DNA of 64,000 nt from Ardenticatenaceae bacterium (GTDB lineage Bacteria > Chloroflexota > Anaerolineae > Promineifilales > Promineifilaceae). Shown here in pieces: positions 26,764-36,520 of the stretch. The stretch lies in NCBI GenBank assembly GCA_020634415.1, contig JACKBT010000004.1, forward strand, positions 62,001 to 126,000. The letters run 5' to 3'. The notes under the pieces were generated by a model. That model ran no database searches and was not told where the DNA came from. It was given only the letters and a program-made list of their open reading frames with translations. Within the stretch, counting starts at the first letter, position 1. Every line of letters starts with the position of its first letter. A program made the translations under genes and the position numbers.

Positions 26764-29149
26764 TCTGCTGCACCCGCAAACTGCTGGGCAGCACAATCGA
26801 AAACGCCGCACCACCCTCCGGCCGATTTTGCACTGTTGCCCTTCCCCCATGCGCATCGGCAATGCCCGCTACCACCGACAAACCCACACCTGCACCCGGC
26901 TGCGCCTTGGCCTTCGCGCCCCGATAATATTTATCGAAAACCCGCTCCAAATCTTCTTCAGCGATGCCCTGACCCTCATCACACACTTGCAGCGTCACCT
27001 CGCGCCGATTGTAACTGAGCGTCACCGTTATCGTCGTGTGGTCCGGCGAATATTTAATGGCGTTATCCACCAGATTAAGCGCCATGTGATAGAGCCGCAT
27101 TTCATCGCCAAAAATCTCATAGGGTTCACCATCAACTGAATAGTCGAGATGAATGGATTTGTGCAGGGCCGAGCCTTCAACGTCGCCCAATGCCTTTTTC
27201 ACCACAATGTCTAAGTTGCAGGGCGCACGCTCAACCTCAATTTCCTCGCTGCGGGCAATTTGCAGGAGTTGGTTCACCATGTCTAACATGCGGTCGGAGG
27301 AGGAAACGATTTTCTCGATGTATTGCTCTCCGCGCTCGTTGATTTCCATGACCCGCTTGAGCAGTTGGGCAAAACCACGAATGGAGGTCAGGGGGCTTTT
27401 GAGATCGTGTGACAAGGCCCGCATGAATTCGGCGCGGTCTTGCTCTAGTTGTTTAACGTAGGTGATGTCTTGCATCACGATGATGGTGCCTACCTGCCGC
27501 AAATGTTGGGCCGTTGCCAGATATGTTTTCTTGGCAATTTCAATCTCTTTGGTTTCGCCCTTACTGGTGCTGAGGCCAGCAAACAGATCGGACATGTGGT
27601 TGTCTAGAATGGTGTTGGCGGCCTGGTTGGAGACGAGAACACGGCCGTTTTCATCCATGAAAATAATCGGCTGCGAGAGCGTGCGGGCCATCGCCTGAAT
27701 AGCGGTGCGCTGCCGCTGCGCATCCTCAAACAAACGCGCATTTTGAATGGCCGTGGTGATGGGATTGGCAAAGGCTTTCAGGCGTTCCACATCCTCATCC
27801 GTAAACGGGCCATCGGCCTTGTTGAGCAAGGTAAGAACTCCCACAACTTTGTTCTGGGCGCGTAAGGGTACACTGGCAACCGAATGGGGCGGCTCGCCAT
27901 TCAAGTCATCAATTTTAGGCGCATAATTGGGGTCATTGCCCGCATCATTGGTCACAAAAACCTGCTCCGACTGGGCCACATGCCAGATAATGCCGCGATT
28001 GATGAGAGGCGAGGTTGTATCTTGTTTTTTGTGTTTGCTGAGGACTTCGAGCGTACCTTTCTTTTCGTTTAGCAAGTGCAGCCGCACCGCATCCACCGGC
28101 CAATTACGATTGACCTGTTCCACAAGCACATCATACACCCGGTCTAGATCGAGTGAGCTGGAAACGGTGTAAGCCACTTCATTCAGGGCGGAAAGTTCTT
28201 GCACCCGGCGGGCCAAAGCCTGGTCGGTGGCTTGGAAGAGGCGGGCATTTTGGATGGCAATGGCCGCGAAGTCGGCGATGGCTTCTAGCAGCCGCTCGTC
28301 GCGTTTGTTGAACTGCTTGTTTTTAACACGATGCCCAGCGGCCAACACGCCAAAGGTAACGCCGCCCAGGGTAATGGGCACATAGGCCAATGCTTCCACC
28401 AGATAGCCAGTTTTGACCTTGATCTGATCTTCGCCTGGCTGCCGGCTCATGCGAAAGGATTGCTGATTTTTGATGACTTGCCCCGCCAGGCTGTCGCCCA
28501 AGATGGGGATGCGCATCCGGCGGATTTTCTCGTCGGAGATGCCTCTTTCGGCTTCTAGGAAGAGTTCACCTGTTTGCTCATCTACCAGCCAAATGGCGGT
28601 CTCTCCAGCGTTGGTTAACACCCCAGCCATCTCTACCACGTGGTTGAGCACGTCATCGAGTTCGAGTTGGGAGGTGATGGCCTTGGCGATTTGGGTGAGG
28701 GCATCGGCCAGGTCTAACCGCTGTTCCATGATGAGGGGGGCGGTGTGCATGGCCGGGCGGCTGTCTATGTGAATGAGGAGTTGTAAGGCGCCCAGGGTGA
28801 GCATGTCGCCATCGGACAGGGGGTAGGGGGTGTTGACACCGATGGAACGGCCGTTGCGCATGGAGCCATTGGTGCTGCCAATATCAATGGCAAACAGATT
28901 GGTGGGCGCGGGCCGTAATATTAAGTGATTGCGCGAGACACCTTCCTGACCAGCACCGAAAGGCGTGAGATCAATGATATTTGGCTCATCTACACTGCGG
29001 CCAAGTATGACTTCATCGTTTAATTCCAGAGCAATTTCTCGGCTTTCATCGGAAACAAGAGATAACCGAATTTGCCAAATCGGGCGCAAACCAGCCAAAT
29101 CATCAGGGTTTTGCTCCGGAACCGGCTTGTACTTAACTTCAGATGGCAT
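26750..29149 (-). CDS. FHA-GAF-GAF-PAS hybrid sensor histidine kinase
   Basis: 799 residues. Order: FHA domain (about 35-120, with L-G-R-S, S-R-N-H and D-I-G-S-T-N-G), GAF (about 150-300), second GAF (about 320-470), PAS-like (about 480-570), HisKA with the phosphorylated His in A-L-S-H-D-L-K-S-P (about 580), and HATPase with N-L-V-D-N-A-I-K-Y, D-E-G-Q-G-I and G-V-G-L-S-V-V. There is no membrane segment, so it is cytosolic and probably senses phosphothreonine partners and small ligands. No response regulator is adjacent. ATG 29149 follows GGAAGGGAA. Confidence 0.92.
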   Translation of the reverse strand: MPSEVKYKPVPEQNPDDLAGLRPIWQIRLSLVSDESREIALELNDEVILGRSVDEPNIIDLTPFGAGQEGVSRNHLILRPAPTNLFAIDIGSTNGSMRNGRSIGVNTPYPLSDGDMLTLGALQLLIHIDSRPAMHTAPLIMEQRLDLADALTQIAKAITSQLELDDVLNHVVEMAGVLTNAGETAIWLVDEQTGELFLEAERGISDEKIRRMRIPILGDSLAGQVIKNQQSFRMSRQPGEDQIKVKTGYLVEALAYVPITLGGVTFGVLAAGHRVKNKQFNKRDERLLEAIADFAAIAIQNARLFQATDQALARRVQELSALNEVAYTVSSSLDLDRVYDVLVEQVNRNWPVDAVRLHLLNEKKGTLEVLSKHKKQDTTSPLINRGIIWHVAQSEQVFVTNDAGNDPNYAPKIDDLNGEPPHSVASVPLRAQNKVVGVLTLLNKADGPFTDEDVERLKAFANPITTAIQNARLFEDAQRQRTAIQAMARTLSQPIIFMDENGRVLVSNQAANTILDNHMSDLFAGLSTSKGETKEIEIAKKTYLATAQHLRQVGTIIVMQDITYVKQLEQDRAEFMRALSHDLKSPLTSIRGFAQLLKRVMEINERGEQYIEKIVSSSDRMLDMVNQLLQIARSEEIEVERAPCNLDIVVKKALGDVEGSALHKSIHLDYSVDGEPYEIFGDEMRLYHMALNLVDNAIKYSPDHTTITVTLSYNRREVTLQVCDEGQGIAEEDLERVFDKYYRGAKAKAQPGAGVGLSVVAGIADAHGGRATVQNRPEGGAAFSIVLPSSLRVQQTTPL

Positions 29150-29342
29150 ATTGTTCCCTTCCAGCAATTAAAAAATATACAGTATGCGAACACAATACAA
29201 AACTACCATTAATACTCATTTTCTTAATCTAAACACTGCCTAATTAAAATGGTTTTCGAGTATCCCTACTTCGGCACGATTGTACACCATGAAGGGGAGC
29301 AAACAAAACCTATCCTGCGAAAATGCAGTGAATAGCCTGCTT

Positions 29343-29371
29343 TTGCCTGATAGTTGAAAAATTTGTATGAT
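29343..29371 (+). promoter_or_regulatory. Sigma-70-like promoter of the WYL gene, possibly leaderless
   Basis: TTGCCT (29343-29348), 17-bp spacer, TATGAT (29366-29371). The ATG at 29380 begins eight bases after the -10 box, so transcription would start at or next to the start codon and the mRNA would be leaderless. No Shine-Dalgarno sequence is seen, which agrees. Confidence 0.45.
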
Positions 29372-29379
29372 GCGCGGTT

Positions 29380-30345
29380 ATGCGAGCAGACAGGTTAATC
29401 TCCATTCTCATGTTGTTGCAGACCAAAGGGCAGATGACGGCGCAAGAGCTGGCCGACCGTTTGGAGGTGTCGCCGCGCACGATTTATCGTGATTTGGATG
29501 CGTTGAGTGCGGCGGGGGTGCCGGTGTATGCGGAGCGGGGGCCGCAAGGCGGCTGTACACTGTTGGAAAGTTATCGCACCAATCTAACGGGGTTGAAGGA
29601 GGATGAGGTGCGGGCGTTGTTTATGTTTACTGTGCCGGGGCTGTTGGCGGATTTGGGAGCAGACAAGGCTTCGGAGGCGGCGATGTTGAAGTTAACGGCC
29701 GCTTTGCCCGCCCCTTTCCAAAAAGATGTGGAACAACTGCGTAACCGCATCCATCTGGATGCCGCGCCCTGGTTTCAAACGGAAGAACCTGTGCCTTTTT
29801 TGCCCCTGATGCAAACGGCCGTCTGGCAGCAGCGGCGGGTGCGGCTCCACTATCGGCGGGGGGATGGCTTGTGGATTAAGCGGCTGGTAGCCCCCTATGG
29901 CCTGGTGGCCAAGACGAGTATCTGGTATGTGGTGGTGGAGTTGAACGGCCGTTACTGGGTTTATCGCGTCTCACGCATTCAGGAAGCGGAGATGACCGAG
30001 AGCGAATTTGAACGCTCACCCACGTTCAATCTGGCGGAGTATTGGACGAATTGGTGCCGCCGTTTTGAGCGGGAGCAAGCCAAAGTGACGGTGACGCTGC
30101 AAGTGGCCCCCGCGGGTGTGCCGCAGTTGGTGCCGGTGTTTGGTGATGGCATTTATCAGGCACTGGAGACGGCGGTGGAGACAAACGGCCGTCTCACCTT
30201 CCCCCTCACGTTTGCCTCGGAAGAGGCGGCTTGCCAGCAGCTAATGGGTTTGGGAACGGCCGTTACCATCCTCAACCCACCCTCACTGCGCCAAAAAATA
30301 GCCGAAACCAGCCGCCAACTCTTGGCTCTGTATGCTGGCGAGTAA
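29380..30345 (+). CDS. YafY-type transcriptional regulator with HTH and WYL domains
   Basis: 321 residues. N-terminal HTH_11 (R-A-D-R-L-I-S-I-L, then V-S-P-R-T-I-Y-R-D-L-D-A-L) and a central WYL domain (R-L-H-Y-R-R-G, L-V-A-P-Y-G-L-V, W-Y-V-V), ending in a WCX-like extension. WYL domains bind nucleic acid or nucleotide ligands and often control stress or defence genes; here it stands alone. Four exact ACGGCCGT copies fall inside this gene, among the densest in the window. Confidence 0.92.
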   Translation: MRADRLISILMLLQTKGQMTAQELADRLEVSPRTIYRDLDALSAAGVPVYAERGPQGGCTLLESYRTNLTGLKEDEVRALFMFTVPGLLADLGADKASEAAMLKLTAALPAPFQKDVEQLRNRIHLDAAPWFQTEEPVPFLPLMQTAVWQQRRVRLHYRRGDGLWIKRLVAPYGLVAKTSIWYVVVELNGRYWVYRVSRIQEAEMTESEFERSPTFNLAEYWTNWCRRFEREQAKVTVTLQVAPAGVPQLVPVFGDGIYQALETAVETNGRLTFPLTFASEEAACQQLMGLGTAVTILNPPSLRQKIAETSRQLLALYAGE

Positions 30346-30352
30346 ACTTCGG

Positions 30353-30408
30353 GGGACTAGAGATTGGAGACTGGAGATTGTCAGTCTCTAGTCTCCAGTC
30401 TCCAATTT
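30353..30408. repeat. Heptad hairpin (type F, copy 2)
   Basis: Units AGAGATT-GGAGACT-GGAGATT, a GTC loop, then AGTCTCT-AGTCTCC-AGTCTCC. It begins 8 bp after the WYL stop codon, between convergent genes, so it could end transcription from both sides. Confidence 0.8.
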
Positions 30409-30437
30409 CCCCCTCTACTCCACACTACTAGAGATTA

Positions 30438-31235
30438 TTACAGCCAACCTTGCAGCCGATACACAACCAGGCCCACATACTCCTTCAAGGCCCAGGTGGT
30501 AAGTTGCAAATTTTCCACCGTCGGCAGGGCATTTCCGAATTGGTGGCTCAGGCGCAGGCTGGTCACATCCGCCCAACTGCGTTCGGTGATGAGGTAGTCT
30601 GTGGGTAAGGGGATGACGGTGAAGCCCTGTTTCTCAAAGAGGGCCACCGAGCGGGGCATGTGGATGGCCGATGTAACCAGTAAAATCGTGTCAATGTCCC
30701 GTTCCTCCAAAAGGGGGCGGCTGTAGAGGGCATTTTGGTAGGTGTTGCGTGATTTGGTCTCCAGCCAGACGGCCTCTTCTGGCACGTTGAGCATTTGCAT
30801 GATGGTCAACATGTTTTCGGCTTCGGGGATATCGGTATGGAGGGTGCTGGTAAAGACATTGCCGCCGGTGAGCAGCAGGTGGTCGGCCACACCCTGGTGA
30901 TAAAGCCCAGCGGCATAAAGGAGGCGGTCGCCAGCTTCGCTGATCTCAACGGTGGGGCGAGGGTATTCGTTCCCTCTTGTCCCACCGCCCAACACCACAA
31001 TCACCTCGCCGGCTGGCACTGCTGCTGGTGGCAAATAACGCCATTCTAACGAGCGCACCAGTGTGGCTGGCAGCCAACGGCTGCTGCCCAGCCACAAAGC
31101 CAATAGAGCCAGCCCAATGATGCCCCGCTGCCAGCGCGGCTGCTGGCGGCGCAAAAGGGCTATGAACATGAGGACACAGGCCAGACCGAGGGGGTAAATG
31201 AAGAGAGGTAAGACTTTGGAGAGATAAACGAACAT
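30438..31235 (-). CDS. DUF218 (YdcF/SanA/ElyC-like) membrane protein
   Basis: 265 residues: two N-terminal membrane helices (about 5-28 and 38-55) then the DUF218 fold with V-I-V-V-L-G-G-G-T, L-L-L-T-G-G-N, E-A-V-W-L-E-T-K-S-R-N-T-Y-Q-N-A and I-L-L-V-T-S-A-I-H-M-P-R-S. Family members are linked to envelope or lipid-carrier homeostasis, without a settled reaction. It lies 33 bp after the second cyclase giant on the same strand. No clear ribosome site. Confidence 0.88.
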   Translation of the reverse strand: MFVYLSKVLPLFIYPLGLACVLMFIALLRRQQPRWQRGIIGLALLALWLGSSRWLPATLVRSLEWRYLPPAAVPAGEVIVVLGGGTRGNEYPRPTVEISEAGDRLLYAAGLYHQGVADHLLLTGGNVFTSTLHTDIPEAENMLTIMQMLNVPEEAVWLETKSRNTYQNALYSRPLLEERDIDTILLVTSAIHMPRSVALFEKQGFTVIPLPTDYLITERSWADVTSLRLSHQFGNALPTVENLQLTTWALKEYVGLVVYRLQGWL

Positions 31236-31268
31236 ACAGGTGTAAAACGTAAAGTGTAAATAATGAGC

Positions 31269-34200
31269 TTATCTGCGAGGATTGTTGGTTGCAGAATGCC
31301 AAAACTCTATGATTTTTTGGTGGGCGGTTATTTGGTGGAGAAAGGTGGCGCGGAATGTCGGTTCATCTAGCTGGTTGGCCTGGTTTTGCAGATGTTCGTA
31401 GGCCCAGTTGAGTAGGGCAACGGCCGTTTCTCCCTCCCCATTCGCCTGCAAAACCTCATAACAAATCAGGCATACATGAAAAGGCTCCTGAATGCCCACC
31501 AGCCCTTTTTGCTGCAAGTAACGCCAGATTTCTCTGGCCTCCACCAGGGCTTCGGCCAGCTTCTTTTGCGCCAGATAGGTTTGGGCCAGGCCAGCCATGG
31601 GTTCAATTGCCCGATGTGTTTGCTGCAGCTTGCGCCGGATCACCAGGGCATCGCGGTAATAGCCCGCTGCCCGCTGCGGCTGGTTTAGGCCAGCCATCAC
31701 ATGCCCCAGATAGGTGAGGGCTGTGGCTTCGGTGCTGCTGTCGCCAATGTCTTGGATGAGGCGCAGGGCTTGCAGGTTGTATTCCCAGGAAACGGCCGTA
31801 TCCCCCAACCGATGAAACAACAAGCCCAAATGCGCCAGCACAAACCCCTCCACCTGCTGATCGCCAATCTCCCCACAAATCTGCAATGCCCCCTCATAAT
31901 AACCACGTGCCCGCTCATATTGCCCCAAAAATAGATACGCATTGCCCAATTCCGCCAACATCTCCCCCTCACCCTGCAAATCGCCAATCTCCTGGTCAAT
32001 GCTCAACCCCCTTTCTAGCTCCTCAATAGCCGGCATAAACAGCCCTTGCTGTATCGCGCTGCGCCCCAAACTGTGCCGCAGCACACTTTCCGATTCGCGG
32101 CTGCCCGTTTGCAGACTAATTTGCAAAGCCTGTTGGTAATATCGCCCACTTTGCACAAAATCGCCCTGTTCGCGCAAAATCTCACCCAGGTTATTCAGGG
32201 CCGCGTCCTCACCCGTTAAATTGCCCAGTTGGCGGTAGATTTGCAAGGCACGTTTGCTGTGATTTTCGGCTTCCTGAAAATTGCCCTGCGAGGCAAACAC
32301 AATGCCCAAATTGCGCAAAGCATCGGCCTCGATTAATTTGAGGTTGGTGCTGCGGGCCAGGGCTAAGGCTTTTTCCAGGCGGGGCAGCGACTCTTCGAAC
32401 AGGCCGCGCCGCCATAAAGCACGGCCCCACAGCAAATAGCCTTCAGCCTCGCCCTGCCGGTGTTTGGTTTCTTGGGCTAACGTAACCCCCAGTTTGGCGG
32501 CAGCAATGGCGGCGGCATAGTCGCCCGTAACGAAGGCAAACCCGGTCAGGCGCACGGCAACTTCTACGCGCCGCCGATCTTCGTTAAGAGCACTGGCGCG
32601 GCTGCCGAGTTGTATCAGGTCTTGGAATTGGGCTTCACGGTTGCCGCGCACGCTGTAAATTTGCTCCCGCGCCAGCAGGAGAGTGTAGTGATTGAGATGA
32701 TCGTCTTCGGGAATGAGGGAGAGGGCGCGGTTGAGGTAGGTGAGGGCTTCTTCGTTGGCGAAGCGGGCTGTGGCCTGCAAGCCGGCCAGCCGATACCAGC
32801 GGGCGGCTTCGGCAATCATGTCGGCCCGGTCGTAGTGGTAGGCCAGGTCGGCGTAATGGGCGGCTAAGTCGGCGTGGTAGATGTCTTCGATGGCTTTGCC
32901 GGCCATGCCGTGCAGTTCGCGCAGCCGGGCGCGAAGCTGCATGTCGTAGGCGGAGTCGCGCAGGAGGGCGTGTTTGAAGATGTAGCGGATGTTGTTGAGG
33001 GTGGCCCAGATTTGGGCTTGTTCGGCCGTTTTGACTTTGTTGGTCAATTGGGTGTCGTTTTGCAGCATGTGGCCGAGGATGAGCAGTTCAAATTCGCGGC
33101 CCAGCACAGCGGCCGTTTGCACCACTTGTTTCACTTCGGCCGTCAGGCGATCCAGGCGGGCGATGAGGACGGCGTTAATGTTGGAGGGGACTTCGTTGAT
33201 GCGCTGGACGAGGAGTTCGTAGTGGGAGTTGTGGGCGGCTGGGGCCAGCAAGCCACGTTCTTTGAGGTCTAGGGATACTTGCTCGACGAAGAAGGGGTTG
33301 CCATTGCATTTTTGCATGAGGAACTGCACTGCACTGGCTTCTAGCTCTCCTCCGACGACATCTTCGGCAATGGCCTGGACTTCGATGGGGGAGAGGTAGG
33401 CGAGGTCTATTTCTTGCTGGGGGATGTGGGGGTCGAGATTGAGTTGGAATTTACGGCCGTCATCACCATAACGCACGGCACATAAAATGGCGATGGGGTA
33501 GGACTGAATATTGCGGGTGAAAAAGTGGAGAAATTCTTGGGAATCTTCGTCGAGCCAATGGGCATCTTCTAGTTCGATGATGAGGGGTTGGAGGAGGCTT
33601 TCGGCCAGCAGGAGGTTTTTGAGGGCGACGAGGCTGTTTTGGAAGCGGAGTTTAGGTTCTAGCTGTTCGTATAGCGAGTTGGGTGTGTAGATGCCGATGA
33701 GGGCGGCCAAGATGGAGCGGGTGCGCTGCAGCTCTTGGGCAATGGTTTGGGCTTCGGTGGAGGGTGGAGCTGGTTTGTGCTGGATGCGCTGGAGCAGAGT
33801 GTCGAAGATGGTGTTGAATTGGGTCTGGTTTTGCAGGGGGTCGCGGTCGTTGGTTTGCTCGAAGTAGCGGCTGAGGAAATGTTTGAAGGGGTTGAGGGAT
33901 TGGCGCAGGATTTCTTCGGCGGGGCAGTGGAACCAGCTTAGGCGGCGGTCGCGGCTGAGTTGTTGGCGTAGTTCGTGGAGGAGGCGGGTTTTGCCGATGC
34001 CGGCTTCGCCGTGAATGGTGATGATGGGGGCGCAACGGCCGTTAAACAGCGGTTCAATATACTCGTGCAAAGCGGCCAACTCGGTCTGCCGTCCCATCAT
34101 GCGCTCTGTGTGAAAGGCAATTTCGTCGGTTTGGCGCGGCTGAATGAGCTGGTAGATGTTTGTTTCTTGGCGTTTGCCTTTGAACTGAAAGGGGCCGAGG

Positions 34201-35360
34201 GCGGCGAAAATGTAGGCGTTTTTTGTGCGCTCGTAAACGGCCTGGCTGACCCAAATTTCGCCCCAATGGGGCCTGGTGGCGATGCGGGCGGCTAGATTGA
34301 CGACATCGCCGACGGCGCCGTATTCGCTGCGTTCGCTGCCGCCGCGTATGCCGGCCCAAACGATGCCGAAGGTCATGCCTGCCTGCCACTGCACGGGGTG
34401 GGCCAGGGCTTTGTTGGCTGTTTGTAAGGCGAGCAGGCATTGGGCGGCGCGTTCGATGTTGTTTTCGTAGGTCATGGGGGCACCGAACCAGAGGATGATG
34501 AGGCTGCCTTTGTCGCCGAAGTCGAGTTGGCTGAGTGTGCCGCCGTAGCGTTGGCTGAGGCTGAGGACGGTGTTGATGAAGGTGTGTAGTTGTTGGGCGG
34601 TGTCTGGTTCTTGGAAGGCGATGAAGATGGGGCAGATTTCGCGGAATTCGCCGCTGCCGCTGAAGTTGAGGACGGTGTCGGGGACGAACGGCCGTAACAT
34701 CTCTCTGGTGGGTGGGGTGAAGGGGGGTGGGGAGACGGCCGTTTCCAGGCTGCATGATTGTAGTTTGTGATAGGTGGGGTGCTGGGGCAGGGTTTCTAGC
34801 TGGCTGTAGGGGCTTACTGCGGTCAGCACAGATTGGTCTATGATGATCTCGCCGGTAGCGGCCATTTGCTGGCAGTGGGCGCAGTTGTTGATGGCTTCGC
34901 CGCGAAAGTAGAAGGTGGCTTTGTCATTGTGGTGGGGAATGCCCCATTCTACCTGGCCCTGGGCGAAGCCGATTTTGATGCCCATAGCAAAACTGCCGAA
35001 GTTGGTGTGGATGTGGTGGTCGGCGAAGTCGGCCTGGATGCGGCAGGCGGTGCTGAGGGCATCCAGGATGGTTTGTTGGGGGTTTTGGGGGTGGAGGGGG
35101 AAAACGGCCGTAAACGCATCCCCGGCAAATAAAGGTATGATGCCGCCACGTGCCCACACTTGCTGTACCAAAGGATTAAAAATGGCGGCTAATGCGCCCG
35201 TTAAGGTTTCGGCTCCCTCTTTTTCGTGCCGAATGAGTGTTTCGGTGAGGCTGGTGAATCCAGAAATGTCTATGAAAAGGGCAGCGGCTGCGAAGTGACC
35301 CTGATATTGTTTTTGCTGATACTGCTCTAAGATGAATTGCGGAATTAATGGCTGCATCAT
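31269..35360 (-). CDS. Second class III cyclase-like, AAA ATPase and TPR giant protein
   Basis: 1363 residues with the same layout as the gene at 6576-10664. An N-terminal cyclase domain has L-F-I-D-I-S-G-F-T-S-L-T (metal Asp near 30) and F-A-G-D-A-F; a second cyclase-like domain keeps F-G-D-K-G-S but has I-A-F-Q-E in place of the first metal motif; the ATPase has G-E-A-G-I-G-K-T and I-I-E-L-E-D-A-H-W-L; the C-terminal 550 residues are TPR units (A-L-N-N-L-G-E, Y-Y-Q-Q-A-L). Sequence identity to the other giant looks modest, so they are old paralogues. The output is probably a cyclic nucleotide; the input is unknown. Confidence 0.9.
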   Translation of the reverse strand: MMQPLIPQFILEQYQQKQYQGHFAAAALFIDISGFTSLTETLIRHEKEGAETLTGALAAIFNPLVQQVWARGGIIPLFAGDAFTAVFPLHPQNPQQTILDALSTACRIQADFADHHIHTNFGSFAMGIKIGFAQGQVEWGIPHHNDKATFYFRGEAINNCAHCQQMAATGEIIIDQSVLTAVSPYSQLETLPQHPTYHKLQSCSLETAVSPPPFTPPTREMLRPFVPDTVLNFSGSGEFREICPIFIAFQEPDTAQQLHTFINTVLSLSQRYGGTLSQLDFGDKGSLIILWFGAPMTYENNIERAAQCLLALQTANKALAHPVQWQAGMTFGIVWAGIRGGSERSEYGAVGDVVNLAARIATRPHWGEIWVSQAVYERTKNAYIFAALGPFQFKGKRQETNIYQLIQPRQTDEIAFHTERMMGRQTELAALHEYIEPLFNGRCAPIITIHGEAGIGKTRLLHELRQQLSRDRRLSWFHCPAEEILRQSLNPFKHFLSRYFEQTNDRDPLQNQTQFNTIFDTLLQRIQHKPAPPSTEAQTIAQELQRTRSILAALIGIYTPNSLYEQLEPKLRFQNSLVALKNLLLAESLLQPLIIELEDAHWLDEDSQEFLHFFTRNIQSYPIAILCAVRYGDDGRKFQLNLDPHIPQQEIDLAYLSPIEVQAIAEDVVGGELEASAVQFLMQKCNGNPFFVEQVSLDLKERGLLAPAAHNSHYELLVQRINEVPSNINAVLIARLDRLTAEVKQVVQTAAVLGREFELLILGHMLQNDTQLTNKVKTAEQAQIWATLNNIRYIFKHALLRDSAYDMQLRARLRELHGMAGKAIEDIYHADLAAHYADLAYHYDRADMIAEAARWYRLAGLQATARFANEEALTYLNRALSLIPEDDHLNHYTLLLAREQIYSVRGNREAQFQDLIQLGSRASALNEDRRRVEVAVRLTGFAFVTGDYAAAIAAAKLGVTLAQETKHRQGEAEGYLLWGRALWRRGLFEESLPRLEKALALARSTNLKLIEADALRNLGIVFASQGNFQEAENHSKRALQIYRQLGNLTGEDAALNNLGEILREQGDFVQSGRYYQQALQISLQTGSRESESVLRHSLGRSAIQQGLFMPAIEELERGLSIDQEIGDLQGEGEMLAELGNAYLFLGQYERARGYYEGALQICGEIGDQQVEGFVLAHLGLLFHRLGDTAVSWEYNLQALRLIQDIGDSSTEATALTYLGHVMAGLNQPQRAAGYYRDALVIRRKLQQTHRAIEPMAGLAQTYLAQKKLAEALVEAREIWRYLQQKGLVGIQEPFHVCLICYEVLQANGEGETAVALLNWAYEHLQNQANQLDEPTFRATFLHQITAHQKIIEFWHSATNNPRR

Positions 35361-35425
35361 AGTACCCAGGTCATGTTTATAGTATGTCCATTATACCGCA
35401 ACTAACAAAATCATCTATGGTTGAG

Positions 35426-35491
35426 GATTGGAGATTAGAGATTGGAGACTAGAGACTAACCAGTCTCTAGTCTCCTGTCTCCAGTCTCTAG
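35426..35491. repeat. Heptad hairpin (type F, copy 3)
   Basis: Exact units GGAGATT-AGAGATT-GGAGACT-AGAGACT, loop AACC, then AGTCTCT-AGTCTCC-TGTCTCC-AGTCTCT. This is the clearest 4+4 heptad array in the window. It lies in the divergent spacer between the second cyclase giant and the phosphoesterase. Confidence 0.85.
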
Positions 35492-35536
35492 CGCAAACTT
35501 TGCGGTTTCGCCAATACGCATTACGATCCCCAGATT

Positions 35537-36418
35537 ATGATGAAAATAGCGGTATTATCGGATATTCATGGGAATTTACCGGCGTTGCAGACGGTAACGG
35601 CCGATATTGAAGCCTGGCAGCCGGATATGGTGGTGGTGAATGGGGATGTGGTCAATCGCGGCCCATGTTCATTGGCCTGTGTCCATTTTGTGCAGCAGAA
35701 GCAGGCGGCGCAGAATTGGCAGGTGCTTAGTGGCAATCATGAGACATTTGTGTTGTCTTGTGGTGAGGTGGATGCGCCGCCGGGTACTCCTTCTTATGCA
35801 GTGGCCGAGTTTGCCTATTGGACGTATGACCAGTTGAATGGGGAGCTGGGCTGGCTGGCAGGTTTGCCTGATGCGTTTAGCTGGCTGGCTCCCGATGGGT
35901 CGGAGTTTCGGGTGCGCCATGCTTCGATGCGGAGCAACCGTGAGGGGTTGTATGCCTGGGATGAGGCGGAGGTGCTGCGGGAGAAGATGGCGCCCCCGCC
36001 AGCGGTATTTGTAACAGGGCATACGCACCGGGCTTTTGTGCGGCAGTTGGCGGACACGCTGGTGGTGAATGCGGGGGCGGTGGGGTCGCCGTTTGATGAG
36101 GATTATCGGCCGGGATACGGCCGTTTTACCTGGAGTGCGGTGCAAGGCTGGCAGGCTGAAGTCCGGCGGCTGCCGATTGACCGGGCCGCGATTGAGCGGG
36201 ATTATGTGACATCGGGGTTTTTGGCGGAGGCTGGCCCGTTGGCGCAGTTGATGCTGGTGGAGCTGCGGCGAGCGGGCGGGCTGATGTTCCGCTGGGGTGA
36301 GCGGCATTTTGAGCAGATTATGGCGGGGGAGATTTCGGTGGAGGAGAGTGTGTGGGATGTTTTGCAGGATGAGGATGTACGGCCGTTTACCGGCCCGCCG
36401 GGTTGGGTTGTGCCTTGA
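35537..36418 (+). CDS. Calcineurin-like metallophosphoesterase
   Basis: 293 residues of the YfcE/MJ0936-like type. Metal motifs: D-I-H-G-N (residues about 9-13), N-G-D-V-V-N-R-G, G-N-H-E-T-F, and T-G-H-T-H-R near 160. The last 100 residues are a helical extension not typical of the minimal family. Substrate unknown. Two adjacent ATGs; no strong ribosome site distinguishes them. Confidence 0.88.
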   Translation: MMKIAVLSDIHGNLPALQTVTADIEAWQPDMVVVNGDVVNRGPCSLACVHFVQQKQAAQNWQVLSGNHETFVLSCGEVDAPPGTPSYAVAEFAYWTYDQLNGELGWLAGLPDAFSWLAPDGSEFRVRHASMRSNREGLYAWDEAEVLREKMAPPPAVFVTGHTHRAFVRQLADTLVVNAGAVGSPFDEDYRPGYGRFTWSAVQGWQAEVRRLPIDRAAIERDYVTSGFLAEAGPLAQLMLVELRRAGGLMFRWGERHFEQIMAGEISVEESVWDVLQDEDVRPFTGPPGWVVP

Positions 36419-36461
36419 TTCGGGGGCGTGTTAGCGTTATGTATGAACCGTTGGCTAGTGC

Positions 36462-36489
36462 TTGACAGGCAGGTATGAGACCTTACAAT
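36462..36489 (+). promoter_or_regulatory. Sigma-70 promoter for the DnaJ/CbpA-like gene
   Basis: TTGACA (36462-36467), 16-bp spacer, TACAAT (36484-36489), 31 bp before the start codon. The match to the vegetative consensus is strong; no CIRCE-type inverted repeat is seen, so classical HrcA heat-shock control is not indicated. Confidence 0.6.
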
Positions 36490-36520
36490 AAGTGGTAAAG
36501 ATTAACAAAAGTAGTGGTTC

